The notes under the pieces are model-generated. The model was not told the origin of the DNA, searched no databases, and saw only the letters and a list, made by a program, of their open reading frames with translations. The position numbers and the translations under genes are program-made. A stretch of DNA of 64,000 nucleotides from Anaerorhabdus sp036636695. Lineage in GTDB: Bacteria; Bacillota_I; Bacilli_A; Erysipelotrichales; Erysipelotrichaceae. This document shows positions 42,630 to 52,614 of this stretch, piece after piece. The stretch lies in assembly GCF_036636695.1 (NCBI RefSeq), contig NZ_JAVWNW010000005.1; one strand, 5' to 3'. The stretch's first letter is position 1. Every line of letters begins with the position of its first letter.

Positions 42630-43166
42630 TTGATTACTCAAATTGATATACAAATTATGATGTGGATACAAGAACATATGCGTTCAGAATTTATGGACTC
42701 ATTCATGAAGTTTATTACATGGATAGGTGATTGGATGTTGTTGTGGGCAATACTTTTTGTTATTTATTTTATTTTTAAGAAACAAGAACGCAATGCAAAA
42801 ATATTAGCATTGTCATTATGTATCTCTTTCTTAGTAAATCAACTTGTTTTAAAAAATATTATAAAGCGTCCACGACCTTTTGTAGAAAATTCACAGCTTC
42901 CCTCGCTAATTAATGAACCAACATCTTATTCATTCCCTTCTAGTCATAGCGCTACATCTTTTGCAGTTGCAAGTTCATTATCATTAGTCAACAAATCGTT
43001 ACGTTTTATTAGCTATCTTCTAGCGATATTAATTGCGTTTTCTAGAGTATACTTAAATGTTCATCATCCAAGTGATGTTCTTGTGGGTGCGTTAGTTGGT
43101 ATTTTATCAACATATGTTGCAGAAAAAATAGTAAATTTGTTTGAAAAAAGGAAGTTAGCTAAATAA
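42630..43166 (+). CDS. PAP2-family membrane phosphatase
   Basis: A 178-residue protein with several membrane segments and the three acid-phosphatase motifs: KRPRPFVE (KX6RP-like), YSFPSSHSATS (PSxH) and SRVYLNVHHPSDV (SRX5HX3D). It would dephosphorylate lipid pyrophosphates such as undecaprenyl pyrophosphate. The start is a TTG (MITQIDIQI) nine nt after AAGAGG; the first ATG is nine codons later. Confidence 0.88.
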   Translation: MITQIDIQIMMWIQEHMRSEFMDSFMKFITWIGDWMLLWAILFVIYFIFKKQERNAKILALSLCISFLVNQLVLKNIIKRPRPFVENSQLPSLINEPTSYSFPSSHSATSFAVASSLSLVNKSLRFISYLLAILIAFSRVYLNVHHPSDVLVGALVGILSTYVAEKIVNLFEKRKLAK

Positions 43167-43176
43167 GTAATAGAAA

Positions 43177-43209
43177 AACGTATATACCTAGGTATATACG
43201 TTATTTTTT
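43177..43209 (+). terminator. Terminator after PAP2 gene
   Basis: AACGTATATAC (43177-43187) and GTATATACGTT (43192-43202), 11 bp perfect on a CTAG loop, then ATTTTTT. It faces the convergent tRNA-Leu. Confidence 0.92.
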
Positions 43210-43212
43210 GCT

Positions 43213-43299
43213 TGGTGCCCGAGACCGGAATCGAACCGGTACGGTATCACTACCGACGGATTTTGAGTCCGTTGCGTCTACCAATTTCACCACTCGGGC
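43213..43299 (-). tRNA. tRNA-Leu(CAA)
   Basis: An 87-nt minus-strand class II tRNA: acceptor GCCCGAG/CTCGGGC with encoded CCA, anticodon loop CTCAAAA giving CAA, long variable arm, and GGTTCGATTCC T-arm. A minus-strand TTGACA (43333-43328) and TATTAA provide a plausible promoter. Confidence 0.96.
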
Positions 43300-43399
43300 A
43301 TGTGCTTTAATATAATAACCTATTGATTGTCAAAAATCAATATTTCTTGTGTTATTTAAGTGTTGTGATAGAATAATTAGAAATATGAGAGGATCATTT

Positions 43400-44500
43400 A
43401 TGAAAATATTAATGCCTACAAACAAGAACAGTTTAGCACAAGTATCGAATAGTTTTCGTCGCTTTTTAAACTGTAAACTATATCATGAATCAGATGCAAA
43501 ACTAGATGAGTGGATTAAAAGTAATGAAATTGAACAACTACTAGTGGTTTTAGTAGATGGAATGGGATATAACCAACTAGAAAAGTATTTATCAGAGGAT
43601 ATGTTTTTACGAAAATACTGTCAGCATAAAGTTGAAACTGTGTATCCTACATCTACCGTTCCATCAACAACTACTGTCCGTACTGGAAAGTTTCCAATGG
43701 AATCTGGCTGGATGGGATGGCAACAATTTTTACCAGATGTTGATGATAACTATACAATGTATAGAGATGCTGGTTACTATAATGAATATCATTATTCACC
43801 AGAACAAAAAGAAAAAATTTATCCTATGGATTTGATTACAAATGATATAAGTCTTAAAAATGAGACAGCAGTTGAAGTTTTTCCAGCATGGATTCATGGA
43901 AGAAATGAAGATTTTGTTTCGTTATGCAATGAGGCAAATGAATACCTTAAAGTGGGCTATAAGTATGCTTACGTATATTGGGATGTTTACGATGGTACTA
44001 TGCATGAAACAGGAGTTGCGAGTAAAGAATCTTTAGATGAATTATACAAAGTAAATCAAACATTACATGATTTAACAATGATGCTAGATAGTCATGTTGG
44101 CTTAATAGTTATTGCAGATCATGGACATGTTGATGTAGATAGTGTGAATGTTCATGATTATCCTCAACTTACACAAATGTTTAGAAAAATGCCAGGATTG
44201 GAACTTCGTTGTGCAAGTTTATTCATAAAAGATGAATTTAAAGCTTCATTTAAAGAAGAATTCAATAAGGTATTAAGTGACAAATTTCTATTGTTATCTA
44301 AAGATGAAGTTATAGAGAAGAATCTATTTGGTGTTGGTACACCGCATCCAGAATTCGAAAATATTATTGGAGATTTTGTTGCCTGTGCAATTGACAAAAC
44401 GAATTTAATTTACCGTGACAATGATTCTGTTTTTAAAGGTTATCATGGTGGATTGACTGAAGATGAACGCTATGTTCCAGTTATAACATTTTGTAAATAA
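43400..44500 (+). CDS. Alkaline-phosphatase-superfamily phosphodiesterase
   Basis: A 366-residue protein. VVLVDGMGYNQL (metal-binding Asp, about residue 50), YPTSTVPSTTTVRTGKFPME (catalytic Thr) and VIADHGHVDVD fit the nucleotide-pyrophosphatase/phosphodiesterase branch. C-terminal GYHGGLTEDERYVP carries the last metal His. No signal peptide is seen, so it is cytoplasmic. ATG 43400 has AGAGGATC; 17 upstream in-frame codons lack a site. Confidence 0.85.
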   Translation: MKILMPTNKNSLAQVSNSFRRFLNCKLYHESDAKLDEWIKSNEIEQLLVVLVDGMGYNQLEKYLSEDMFLRKYCQHKVETVYPTSTVPSTTTVRTGKFPMESGWMGWQQFLPDVDDNYTMYRDAGYYNEYHYSPEQKEKIYPMDLITNDISLKNETAVEVFPAWIHGRNEDFVSLCNEANEYLKVGYKYAYVYWDVYDGTMHETGVASKESLDELYKVNQTLHDLTMMLDSHVGLIVIADHGHVDVDSVNVHDYPQLTQMFRKMPGLELRCASLFIKDEFKASFKEEFNKVLSDKFLLLSKDEVIEKNLFGVGTPHPEFENIIGDFVACAIDKTNLIYRDNDSVFKGYHGGLTEDERYVPVITFCK

Positions 44501-44523
44501 TAAAGAATATAAAATTTGCTTCA

Positions 44524-44557
44524 AAATAAGAGTTGAGATCGAACTCTTATTTTTTTA
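44524..44557 (+). terminator. Terminator after phosphodiesterase gene
   Basis: AAATAAGAGTT (44524-44534) pairs with AACTCTTATTT (44542-44552), then more T. Confidence 0.9.
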
Positions 44558-44623
44558 TTTCATAGAGTGTAATTTATCAAGAGTTATTAAATTGCTCTAT
44601 AATAATTTTATTGGAGGTTACCT

Positions 44624-45787
44624 ATGTTTATCGAAAACTTAAAAAAAATAAAACAATGGCTATTCTATGCGGTGTTTTGTGCATTACTGATTTTAATCTT
44701 AATGAAAATTGATATCTTTATTGCGATATTTGTAAAAATATCGGGGTTATTAACACCGTTACTCTTTGGATTAGGATTTGCTTTTATCATCAATCTTTTC
44801 TCGAGTCATGTTGAAAACTTCTTAAAAAAACATCTTCCGAAAACAAAAAGAATGATGAAAGCATGTCGACCAATAGCGATTTTTATTACAATTTTAATTG
44901 CGATTATCATTTTCTATTTTTTAACAATTGCAATTTTTCCGCAATTAATACAAAGTATTCAAATGTTTGCGAAGCAATTACCAAGTTATTTAAAATCAAT
45001 TCAAGATTTACTGAATCAATTCTTTGATACTTTGAAATTGAATTATGTTGTTAATTTTACGCAATCAGAATCATGGAATACAGTATTGCCACAAATAACT
45101 AATTATCTTACAAAGGTATTACCAGATCTCTATAAAAATGCAATGAGTATTTCAATGGTATTCTTGAATGTATTTATGGGATTTATGATATGTTTTTACT
45201 TCTTAATCGATAAAGAAAAATTCATTCTACAAGCGAAAAAAATTGTTGCAGCAATATTCCCAGTTAAAGTATCAAATAAAATACTAGAAATCAGTCAAAA
45301 AAGTAATCATACATTTTCCATGTATATTCGTGGACAATTGATAGAGTGCTTATTAGAAGGTATTATTTTTGTAATCGTATTATCATTATTAAGATTTCCA
45401 TATGCCTTATTAATTGGTAGTATGGTCTGTGTATTGAGTATTATTCCAGTGCTTGGAGCAACATTTGTATGTATCTTTGGTTTTCTCTTAATACTTGCGA
45501 TTAATCCTCTTCAAGCTGTTCTCTTTGTCATTGTTTACCAAGTGATTCAACAACTTGAAAGTAGCTTATTATATCCAAGAGTCGTAGGAAATTCGGTTGG
45601 CTTACCAGGTGTCTTAGTTTTAACATCAGTCTTTCTATGTGGAGGGTTGTTTGGTATAATTGGAGTATTACTTGGAGTTCCTCTAACGGCAGTTGTTTAT
45701 ACTCTATTTAGAGAGTTCATCTATTTCTTACTCAATCGTAGAAATGTTGAAGTTGTAGGAAACGAAGTAGTAGAGAAAAACAGTTAG
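44624..45787 (+). CDS. AI-2E-family permease
   Basis: A 387-residue membrane protein of the AI-2E/TqsA/PerM family. N-terminal helices, a soluble segment (about 110-180), and C-terminal helices with SIIPVLGATFVCI, QLESSLLYPRVVGNSVGLPG and GLFGIIGVLLGVPLTAV. Members export diverse small molecules; the substrate cannot be inferred. GGAGG precedes ATG. Confidence 0.9.
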   Translation: MFIENLKKIKQWLFYAVFCALLILILMKIDIFIAIFVKISGLLTPLLFGLGFAFIINLFSSHVENFLKKHLPKTKRMMKACRPIAIFITILIAIIIFYFLTIAIFPQLIQSIQMFAKQLPSYLKSIQDLLNQFFDTLKLNYVVNFTQSESWNTVLPQITNYLTKVLPDLYKNAMSISMVFLNVFMGFMICFYFLIDKEKFILQAKKIVAAIFPVKVSNKILEISQKSNHTFSMYIRGQLIECLLEGIIFVIVLSLLRFPYALLIGSMVCVLSIIPVLGATFVCIFGFLLILAINPLQAVLFVIVYQVIQQLESSLLYPRVVGNSVGLPGVLVLTSVFLCGGLFGIIGVLLGVPLTAVVYTLFREFIYFLLNRRNVEVVGNEVVEKNS

Positions 45788-45798
45788 GGGGAATTTAT

Positions 45799-45852
45799 AT
45801 GAAAAAATTATTTGACATTAGAATTGAAAAAGAAGGTATACATAACAGATAG
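45799..45852 (+). CDS. Leader-like ORF of 17 codons
   Basis: ATG follows AGGGGGAA and encodes MKKLFDIRIEKEGIHNR. Its stop overlaps the ribosome site of the methyltransferase gene 10 nt downstream, so translational coupling is possible. It may be a micro-protein or chance. Confidence 0.35.
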   Translation: MKKLFDIRIEKEGIHNR

Positions 45853-45861
45853 GAGAATTTA

Positions 45862-46479
45862 ATGTTAGATAACAAAGGGTTTGATTTATGGTCAAAGAAC
45901 TACGATAAGTCTGTTAATCTTAGCGAAGAAAATGATAAGTATCCATTCGCAGGATATCGTGATTTATTAGGGACGATTTATTCCAAAATAAGATGTGGGC
46001 AAGGCAAGAAAGTATTAGATATTGGCATAGGAACAGGGGTACTTGCAAAGCGCCTCTATGATGATGGATATGAAATAACAGGTATCGATTTTTCAAGAAA
46101 TATGCTTACAGTTGTTAAAGAAAAAATGCCCAATGCTTTTTTAGTTGAGCATGATTTTTCTCAAGGGTATCCAGAGCAATTGGCAAAGGAAAAGTTTGAT
46201 GCGATTGTTTGTACCTATGCAATTCATCATCTAGATGATGATCAAAAGGTAATCTTTATTAATGAACTACAAAATCATCTAAATGAAAATGGCTCGATTT
46301 ATATTGGAGATGTAGCATTTGAAAGAGTAGACGAATGTGAACAATGTAAAATAGAGAATGCTGAATGTTGGGATTATGATGAAATCTATCCAGTATTGGA
46401 AACGTTAGCATCAAGAGTTAAAAATATTAGTTTTTTGAGAATTAGTCATTGTGCCGGAATATTCATAATCAGCAAATAA
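45862..46479 (+). CDS. SAM-dependent methyltransferase
   Basis: A 205-residue class I methyltransferase. Motif I KKVLDIGIGTGVLAKRLYDD, then ITGIDFS, IVCTYAIHHLDD and NGSIYIGD. The substrate is unknown. It is downstream of the permease and a 17-codon ORF, with AGGAG before ATG. Confidence 0.85.
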   Translation: MLDNKGFDLWSKNYDKSVNLSEENDKYPFAGYRDLLGTIYSKIRCGQGKKVLDIGIGTGVLAKRLYDDGYEITGIDFSRNMLTVVKEKMPNAFLVEHDFSQGYPEQLAKEKFDAIVCTYAIHHLDDDQKVIFINELQNHLNENGSIYIGDVAFERVDECEQCKIENAECWDYDEIYPVLETLASRVKNISFLRISHCAGIFIISK

Positions 46480-46530
46480 TACAATGTATTAAAATGAGAG
46501 AGTATATGTTACTTTTTATCACAAAAGAGC

Positions 46531-46564
46531 TATAATGAACATGACAAAAGTCATGTTCTTTTTT
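46531..46564 (+). terminator. Terminator abutting a promoter
   Basis: GAACATGAC (46537-46545) pairs with GTCATGTTC (46550-46558), then TTTTTT. A TATAAT (46531-46536; TTACTT 16 nt upstream) touches the stem, so its start point would lie inside the hairpin: upstream transcripts stop, while new ones escape with half a stem. Confidence 0.7.
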
Positions 46565-46581
46565 GTTGCGTGGGGTAGATT

Positions 46582-48678
46582 ATGAAACGATACATAACGA
46601 TTTGTATACTTGTTTTTGGAATATTAGTATGTGGAGGATTTATCTACTTAAATTATTATGTGAATAGGAATTTTCTTGTAGATAAAGTAAATGGGGATAG
46701 TGTTAGTACGACTGCAATTGTTAAAGGAGATAAAGTATATCAAGTAGATGGCAATAAACAACTGAAGGAAATATTTATTAAAGGAGTAAATATTGGTTTA
46801 GGGAAGCCCAATGCTTTTCCTGGAGAAGTTTCAATTACAAAAGCTGAGTATACTCAATGGTTTGAAAAAATAAAAGAAATGGGCGCAGATTATGTACGGG
46901 TTTATACACTTCAATCTCCTGCTTTTTATGATGCTTTGTATGAATTTAACATGGTATCAGAACCACTTTATCTCATTCAAGAAGCTTATATGAATGAAGA
47001 TTACATTAATCAATACAAAGATGTTTATAATGAAAAAATAAGTTCTGATTTTAAAACAGAGATAGAAAATATTATTAATGCAATTCATGGCAATGCAGAC
47101 ATAAAGAAAGTTGTTGGGCATGCACATGGGAATTATACAAGTGATGTTAGCAAATACACAATTATGCTTTTATTAGGTATTGAATTTGATGGTGAAACAA
47201 TTGAAACGACAAATCGAAATAATACCAGTCAAACTAGTTTTAATGGAGATTATTTATATACAGAAAATGCAACTCCATTTGAAGTTTTCTTGGCAAAGTA
47301 TGGTGATTACGCAATTAAATATGAAACAGAAAATTATCAAAAACAAACAATAATAGGATTTGTGAACTGGCCAACGAGTGATCCACTAGATCATCCAAAT
47401 GAGCCTGAAGATATGAATAAAATGCAAGGGTTTGATGTGGAACATATTTTACATAAGAACAATTTTATCAGTGGAATGGTAGCATCGTATCATGTTTATC
47501 CATATTATCCAGATTTCTTAAATTTTGAAGATCAAAGTAAATTCTTAACATCAGCACCTACAAATCCATATCAAGACTATCTAAAACGATTGAAACAACA
47601 TCACTCAATTCCTGTACTCATTGCTGAATATGGCGTTCCAACTTCAAGGGGAGTTACACATATTGATAGTACAAGAGGCTTTAATCAAGGTGGCATGTCT
47701 GAACAAGCACAAGGTAATGCAATACTCGCTATGACACAGGATATTAAAGATGCGGGTATGTGTGGTTCAATTATTTTCTCGTGGCAAGATGAATGGTTCA
47801 AGCGTACATGGAATACGATGGAATTAACCTCTGCAAGTGGCAGATCAGTGTGGCATGATGTACAAACTTCAGAAACTAGTTTTGGATTACTTGCCTTTGA
47901 TTCAGCTGAAAAAATGTTGAAATCATCTTCGCTAGAAAATAACAATTTAACAATAAAGGTTAAAAGTGATGCAGAATATTTAACAATAAGTTTAAGTAAA
48001 AAGAATTTGAATTTAAATGAAGATCATTTCGAGTTGTTCTTTGATACGACTGATTCTTCAGGATTTGATCACTTAGACAATAGAAAACTTAAATCATTCA
48101 TGGATTTCTATTTGAATATTAACGGAGAAAATAATAGTGAGTTATTTGTGGATCCTTATTATGACAATTTTAATTATTTGTTTGGAAGACAATTAAATAT
48201 TAATTTACCAATCAAACAAAATACTGTTTTGACAAGTGCAGAATTGAATCCAATAAGACTTCGTCTTAGAAATAGAATAAGAATTCCAGAAACTAAAAAA
48301 GAAATAGAACCAAGTTATTACACCACAGGAAAATTAACATATGGTACCATTGATAGAACAAGCAAGGAGTATAAACCAGAAAATGATTTTTATGTTGCAG
48401 ATGATACTATTACAATAAGAATTGCATGGGAGTTATTGAATTTCAGTAATCCTAGTCAAGGTTTTATTTTAGATGATTTCTATAATCCGTACATTGAACA
48501 TATTGATGGAGTAGAAATGAAAACTAAACAAATTAATAAGATAACTTTGGGTGTTACTTGTAATGGTAAAGAAATAGACTATATCGATATTCCATTGAAT
48601 TATTGGGATCAAATAGATTATCAAGAACGACTTAAACAATCATATACAATAGTAAAGGATTCGTGGAATAATGACTAG
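46582..48678 (+). CDS. Membrane-anchored clan GH-A-like glycosidase
   Basis: A 698-residue protein. An N-terminal membrane anchor (about 5-27) is followed by a TIM-barrel: IKGVNIGLGKPNAFPG, GADYVRVYTLQSPAFY, a PNEP segment (about 273) as the possible acid/base, and VLIAEYGVPTS (about 350) as the possible nucleophile, then FSWQDEWFKRTWN. A C-terminal beta domain follows. It is probably extracytoplasmic and acts on the glycan made by the coupled GT2. The specific family is uncertain. Confidence 0.7.
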   Translation: MKRYITICILVFGILVCGGFIYLNYYVNRNFLVDKVNGDSVSTTAIVKGDKVYQVDGNKQLKEIFIKGVNIGLGKPNAFPGEVSITKAEYTQWFEKIKEMGADYVRVYTLQSPAFYDALYEFNMVSEPLYLIQEAYMNEDYINQYKDVYNEKISSDFKTEIENIINAIHGNADIKKVVGHAHGNYTSDVSKYTIMLLLGIEFDGETIETTNRNNTSQTSFNGDYLYTENATPFEVFLAKYGDYAIKYETENYQKQTIIGFVNWPTSDPLDHPNEPEDMNKMQGFDVEHILHKNNFISGMVASYHVYPYYPDFLNFEDQSKFLTSAPTNPYQDYLKRLKQHHSIPVLIAEYGVPTSRGVTHIDSTRGFNQGGMSEQAQGNAILAMTQDIKDAGMCGSIIFSWQDEWFKRTWNTMELTSASGRSVWHDVQTSETSFGLLAFDSAEKMLKSSSLENNNLTIKVKSDAEYLTISLSKKNLNLNEDHFELFFDTTDSSGFDHLDNRKLKSFMDFYLNINGENNSELFVDPYYDNFNYLFGRQLNINLPIKQNTVLTSAELNPIRLRLRNRIRIPETKKEIEPSYYTTGKLTYGTIDRTSKEYKPENDFYVADDTITIRIAWELLNFSNPSQGFILDDFYNPYIEHIDGVEMKTKQINKITLGVTCNGKEIDYIDIPLNYWDQIDYQERLKQSYTIVKDSWNND

Positions 48679-49624
48679 CATTGCACTATTTTTGTTTAAC
48701 TTGCCAATATTAGTTAAACTATTTGTGGTCTTACTTTTATTCTATTTGTATATTATTGCTTGTATACAATTCTATACAGTTTTTGAAACACATAAGATTA
48801 AAAAAGAAGAAAAAAAAGAAAGATTAATACACAAAGAATATGGCTTGAAAATTGAGAAGATGTTAGATAATATCCTAGAAAATAAAGTGGTTGATGTTCA
48901 GGATATTTCTCAATGTAGAAGATTAGCGATGAATGATCGATTTTTTGCGATTATGTTTTTTAAACGATTAACAAGTAGAATTAGAAAATATACAAATTTT
49001 TCTAATACGAACTTTTTTGTCCAAAGAAAGCGACTACTAGATTTTGTCCATGAGTTGGGAATATATGAAATCGTCTTACATTATCAAAAATATTTAGGCG
49101 TATATAATACTTTATCGATTTTAGGTATTCTTCGTGATAAACGTTCCATACCTGTCTTTAAAAAATATGAAACGATAGTATATAAAAGTAAAAATATATT
49201 GTTGGGATATTACGTAATGCTGGGTTATGCACGAATGGGTGAAGTGGAATTATTTAAACCAATTTTTGATAAAATCATTGATACACGTGAGATTTCAAGC
49301 GAAGAAATGTATGTGGGATTACTTTATAGTTGTGAAGAAAATGTGATTGATTGGCAAGAAGATGCTTTATTACATGGTAATATTAATCATAAAATTATAG
49401 CGCTACTTTTTTTCGCTGAATTAAAAGATTCCAAATATTATGCATTTGCTAAAAAAGAACTTGAAAATTTAAATTTAAAAAATGAATTAACCGAAAAAGA
49501 AAGTGAATATAAAAACAAACTTCAGTTCTATTTGGATAAACAATTTGGATCAACACTTGATTCTATTTTTCAAAAGGGTGAAAATAAAGTTGAAATAACT
49601 GAAAGAGTGGGGATAATGCCATGA
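48671..49624 (+). CDS. Membrane-anchored HEAT-like protein
   Basis: A 317-residue protein with an N-terminal membrane segment (about 10-35) and an all-helical soluble region with repeat-like pairs (LSILGILRDKRSIPVFKKYE, YYVMLGYARMGEVELFKPIF). It overlaps its neighbours on both sides (8 and 4 nt). A scaffold for the glycosyltransferase is likely; no enzyme motif is seen. Confidence 0.62.
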   Translation: MTSIALFLFNLPILVKLFVVLLLFYLYIIACIQFYTVFETHKIKKEEKKERLIHKEYGLKIEKMLDNILENKVVDVQDISQCRRLAMNDRFFAIMFFKRLTSRIRKYTNFSNTNFFVQRKRLLDFVHELGIYEIVLHYQKYLGVYNTLSILGILRDKRSIPVFKKYETIVYKSKNILLGYYVMLGYARMGEVELFKPIFDKIIDTREISSEEMYVGLLYSCEENVIDWQEDALLHGNINHKIIALLFFAELKDSKYYAFAKKELENLNLKNELTEKESEYKNKLQFYLDKQFGSTLDSIFQKGENKVEITERVGIMP

Positions 49625-51027
49625 GTATTAGTGAATTTGTTTTACTATTCAATGATGTAATTTTCATTTACACATTAATTATTCTTACTTTTTTCTGTAT
49701 GTCGATTATTACTGCCTCTATTTATTTATCAAAACATAAACGTGAAGAAAAAGAATTAGGTACATATTTTGATGGTATGCCAGAAAGATATATTCCCGTT
49801 TCAATATTAGTTCCATCGTATAATGAGGAACAAGTCATTGTAGAAAGTATTCTCTCTCTTATGAAACTTGATTATGAGGAATATGAGGTAATAGTAATTA
49901 ATGATGGATCGGCTGACAATACATTTCAAGTTGTAGTTGATTATTTTAAACTGCAACCTAAAAAAATACATTTTAATGAGTCTTTAAAAACTCAACCCAT
50001 TAAGAAAATTTATGAAGGATATGTCAATAATCACCATTTACTTGTCGTGGATAAAGAGAATGGTGGTAAATCGGATGCTTTGAATACTGGAATAAATATT
50101 AGTAAGTATCCATTATTTATCGCGATGGACGCTGATTGTATTATAAAGCCAGATGCTGTTCACCATCTTGTATTTCCGATGTTAATGGACAAACGAACAA
50201 TTGCAGTTGGTGGAAATATAAAAATATCAAATAATCTTACAATTGAAAATGGTGAAGTTGTTGAACAAAGAATGCCTAAGGGATTTTTTGTCATTTATCA
50301 AATAATTGAATATATGCGTGTATTTATGATTTCACGTATCGCGTGGAATCAATATAAAAGTAACTTAATAATATCTGGAGCTTTTGGGCTTTTTAGAAAA
50401 GATAAAGTTATTGAAGTAGGAGGATATCGAACTGATACTGTAGGTGAAGATATGGAACTTGTGGTTCGATTGAATTTATATCAAATTGAGAATAAACGGG
50501 AATATCGTATTCAAAATCAAGTTGATGCCTATTGTTTTACCCAAGTACCCAATAAATTTAAGGATTTTAAGAATCAAAGAATACGTTGGCATATAGGTCT
50601 AATGCAAAGTATTTATTTTCATCGTAAATCAATTTTCAACGTCAAATATCATCGTGTTGGATTAATTGGAATTACATATTACACTTTTTTTGAAATGCTT
50701 TCAGCAGTTATTGAGATATTTGGATATTTTGTGATTCTCATTGCAATTGTCTTGGGATTATTTAATATAAAGATGTATATGTTCTTGTTATTGGCAGTAA
50801 TTGTATATAGCTTTTCGGTAACGATATCGGCAATAACACTAGAACAATATTCATTAGAGAATAAAACTTCTTTTGGGTTGATTGTTAAGTTAACATTTTT
50901 GTCACTTTTTGAGCCATTTATTTATCGTCAATTATGTAATTTCATCCGCATTTATGCAATGTTCCGATATAAATTTTATAAAAATAAATGGAATAAAAGC
51001 AAAAGAATTCAATATGAAAGCAAGTGA
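49621..51027 (+). CDS. Processive family-2 glycosyltransferase
   Basis: A 468-residue membrane GT2. N-terminal helix, then VPSYNEEQVI, NDGSADNTF, MDADCI (DXD), GAFGLFRKDKVIEVGGY, GEDMEL and QRIRWHIG (QxxRW-type). C-terminal helices form the translocation channel region. This is the layout of cellulose/PNAG/hyaluronan-type synthases. The donor sugar is unknown. It overlaps the HEAT-like gene by ATGA. Confidence 0.86.
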   Translation: MSISEFVLLFNDVIFIYTLIILTFFCMSIITASIYLSKHKREEKELGTYFDGMPERYIPVSILVPSYNEEQVIVESILSLMKLDYEEYEVIVINDGSADNTFQVVVDYFKLQPKKIHFNESLKTQPIKKIYEGYVNNHHLLVVDKENGGKSDALNTGINISKYPLFIAMDADCIIKPDAVHHLVFPMLMDKRTIAVGGNIKISNNLTIENGEVVEQRMPKGFFVIYQIIEYMRVFMISRIAWNQYKSNLIISGAFGLFRKDKVIEVGGYRTDTVGEDMELVVRLNLYQIENKREYRIQNQVDAYCFTQVPNKFKDFKNQRIRWHIGLMQSIYFHRKSIFNVKYHRVGLIGITYYTFFEMLSAVIEIFGYFVILIAIVLGLFNIKMYMFLLLAVIVYSFSVTISAITLEQYSLENKTSFGLIVKLTFLSLFEPFIYRQLCNFIRIYAMFRYKFYKNKWNKSKRIQYESK

Positions 51028-51050
51028 AAACTTAGTTTATTCAATGAAAT

Positions 51051-51078
51051 AAATACCTACGATTATCGTAGGTATTTT
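51051..51078 (+). terminator. Terminator after the glycan cassette
   Basis: AAATACCTACG (51051-51061) and CGTAGGTATTT (51067-51077) form an 11-bp stem. A further small hairpin (TTGTAG/CTACAA, 51126-51142) lies just ahead of the ribosome site of the next gene. Confidence 0.85.
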
Positions 51079-51155
51079 CATAATCACATTCATTGAGAAT
51101 CACAAATAGGAGTGCTACGATAAACTTGTAGTTAAACTACAAAGGGGTCTAGTTT

Positions 51156-52613
51156 ATGTCTAATAAGAATACAAAACACTTAACATTATTTGGTTTTTTT
51201 GCGTTAACAGCTACAATGGTTATGACTGTTTATGAATATCCAAGTTTTGCATCATCTGGTTTTTCGCTCGTATTCTACCTAATTATTGGTGGAATTTTTT
51301 GGTTTCTTCCTGTTGCCTTATGTGCTGCCGAAATGGCTACTGTAAAAGGCTGGGATACTGGTGGTGTATATGCTTGGTCAGGTAATCTTCTTAATGAAAA
51401 ATGGGGATTTGCCAATATTTTCTTTCAATGGTTTCAAGGAACTGTAGGATTTGTAACAATGATTTATTTTATTCTGAGTGCATTATCTTATGTATTTAAT
51501 TTTGAACCTTTAAATAGTAATCCAATGGTTCGTTTCTTTGGCGTATTAATCATCTTTTGGCTATTAACATTTTCGCAATTTAAGGGAACAAAGTTAGCGG
51601 CGAAAATTTCACGCTATGGATTTATTATTGGGATTCTAGTTCCAGCATCTATTTTATTCATTTTGACAATTGCATATTTTTTAACAGGTGGTAAAAGTTT
51701 ACTTACCTTTGATATAAAAACACTAATACCAGATTTTTCAAAGATTGATACTTTGGTTGTGTTTGTTTCATTTATACTTGCATATGCTGGTATTGAAGCT
51801 TCTGCCAGCCATGCGAATGAAATGGTAAATGTGAAACGTGATTATCCAATAGCTGTAATTACACTTGTAATTTTAGCAATCATTTTAAATACAATGGGAG
51901 GTATATCAATAGGTTCTGTTGTACCAGCTGAAAAGTTAGGATTATCGACAGGTGTACTACAAGGATTTAAAGGTTTACTGGCACATTTTGGTAATAATTT
52001 AGAATGGATAGTTAGAGTTGTCGCCATACTTATTGCAGGTGGAGTTCTTGCGGAAACATCAGCATGGATTGTTGGACCATCATGGGGTATGCAAGTTGCA
52101 GGAAAAGCAGGACTATTACCAAAACAATTATCCAAAACGAATAAAGAAGGTGTGCCAACAAATTTCTTAATTCTTCAAGGGGTGATTGTAACTGCATGGG
52201 CAGCAATATTAACATTTGGAGGAAATGGAAATAATAATTTATCTTTCTTCGCAGGAATGGCACTTACAGTTATTATTTATGCATTGGCATATATCATTTT
52301 CTTTGTAGCTTATCTAGTTATGGTTTCCAAACATAATGATTTACCACGAGCATTCAAAATATCAAAGCATAAAATAGTTCAATATTTGTTTGGTGTATCA
52401 GGCTTAATATTTTCAATCATAGTATTTATGATTTCATTTATTCCACCGTCACAGCTCAGTGGCAAAAATACATCAATGATTTATATTTCAATTTTGGGTA
52501 TTAGTTTTGCAGTTATTGTTTTTGTACCATTTATTCTTTATCATTTCATGAGAAAAAAGAATCCATTACCAAAAGGACAAAAAATGCCAGATCTTGAACA
52601 AGGAGGTGAATAG
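51156..52613 (+). CDS. APC-family amino-acid permease (GadC-like)
   Basis: A 485-residue protein with about 12 membrane segments. TATMVMTVYEYPSFASSGFS, GWDTGGVYAWSG and GIEASASHANEMVNVKRDYP are typical of APC transporters, near the glutamate:GABA antiporter branch. The substrate is uncertain. AAAGGGG precedes the start, close to a small hairpin. It is followed by a coupled small gene. Confidence 0.85.
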   Translation: MSNKNTKHLTLFGFFALTATMVMTVYEYPSFASSGFSLVFYLIIGGIFWFLPVALCAAEMATVKGWDTGGVYAWSGNLLNEKWGFANIFFQWFQGTVGFVTMIYFILSALSYVFNFEPLNSNPMVRFFGVLIIFWLLTFSQFKGTKLAAKISRYGFIIGILVPASILFILTIAYFLTGGKSLLTFDIKTLIPDFSKIDTLVVFVSFILAYAGIEASASHANEMVNVKRDYPIAVITLVILAIILNTMGGISIGSVVPAEKLGLSTGVLQGFKGLLAHFGNNLEWIVRVVAILIAGGVLAETSAWIVGPSWGMQVAGKAGLLPKQLSKTNKEGVPTNFLILQGVIVTAWAAILTFGGNGNNNLSFFAGMALTVIIYALAYIIFFVAYLVMVSKHNDLPRAFKISKHKIVQYLFGVSGLIFSIIVFMISFIPPSQLSGKNTSMIYISILGISFAVIVFVPFILYHFMRKKNPLPKGQKMPDLEQGGE

Positions 52614-52614
52614 T

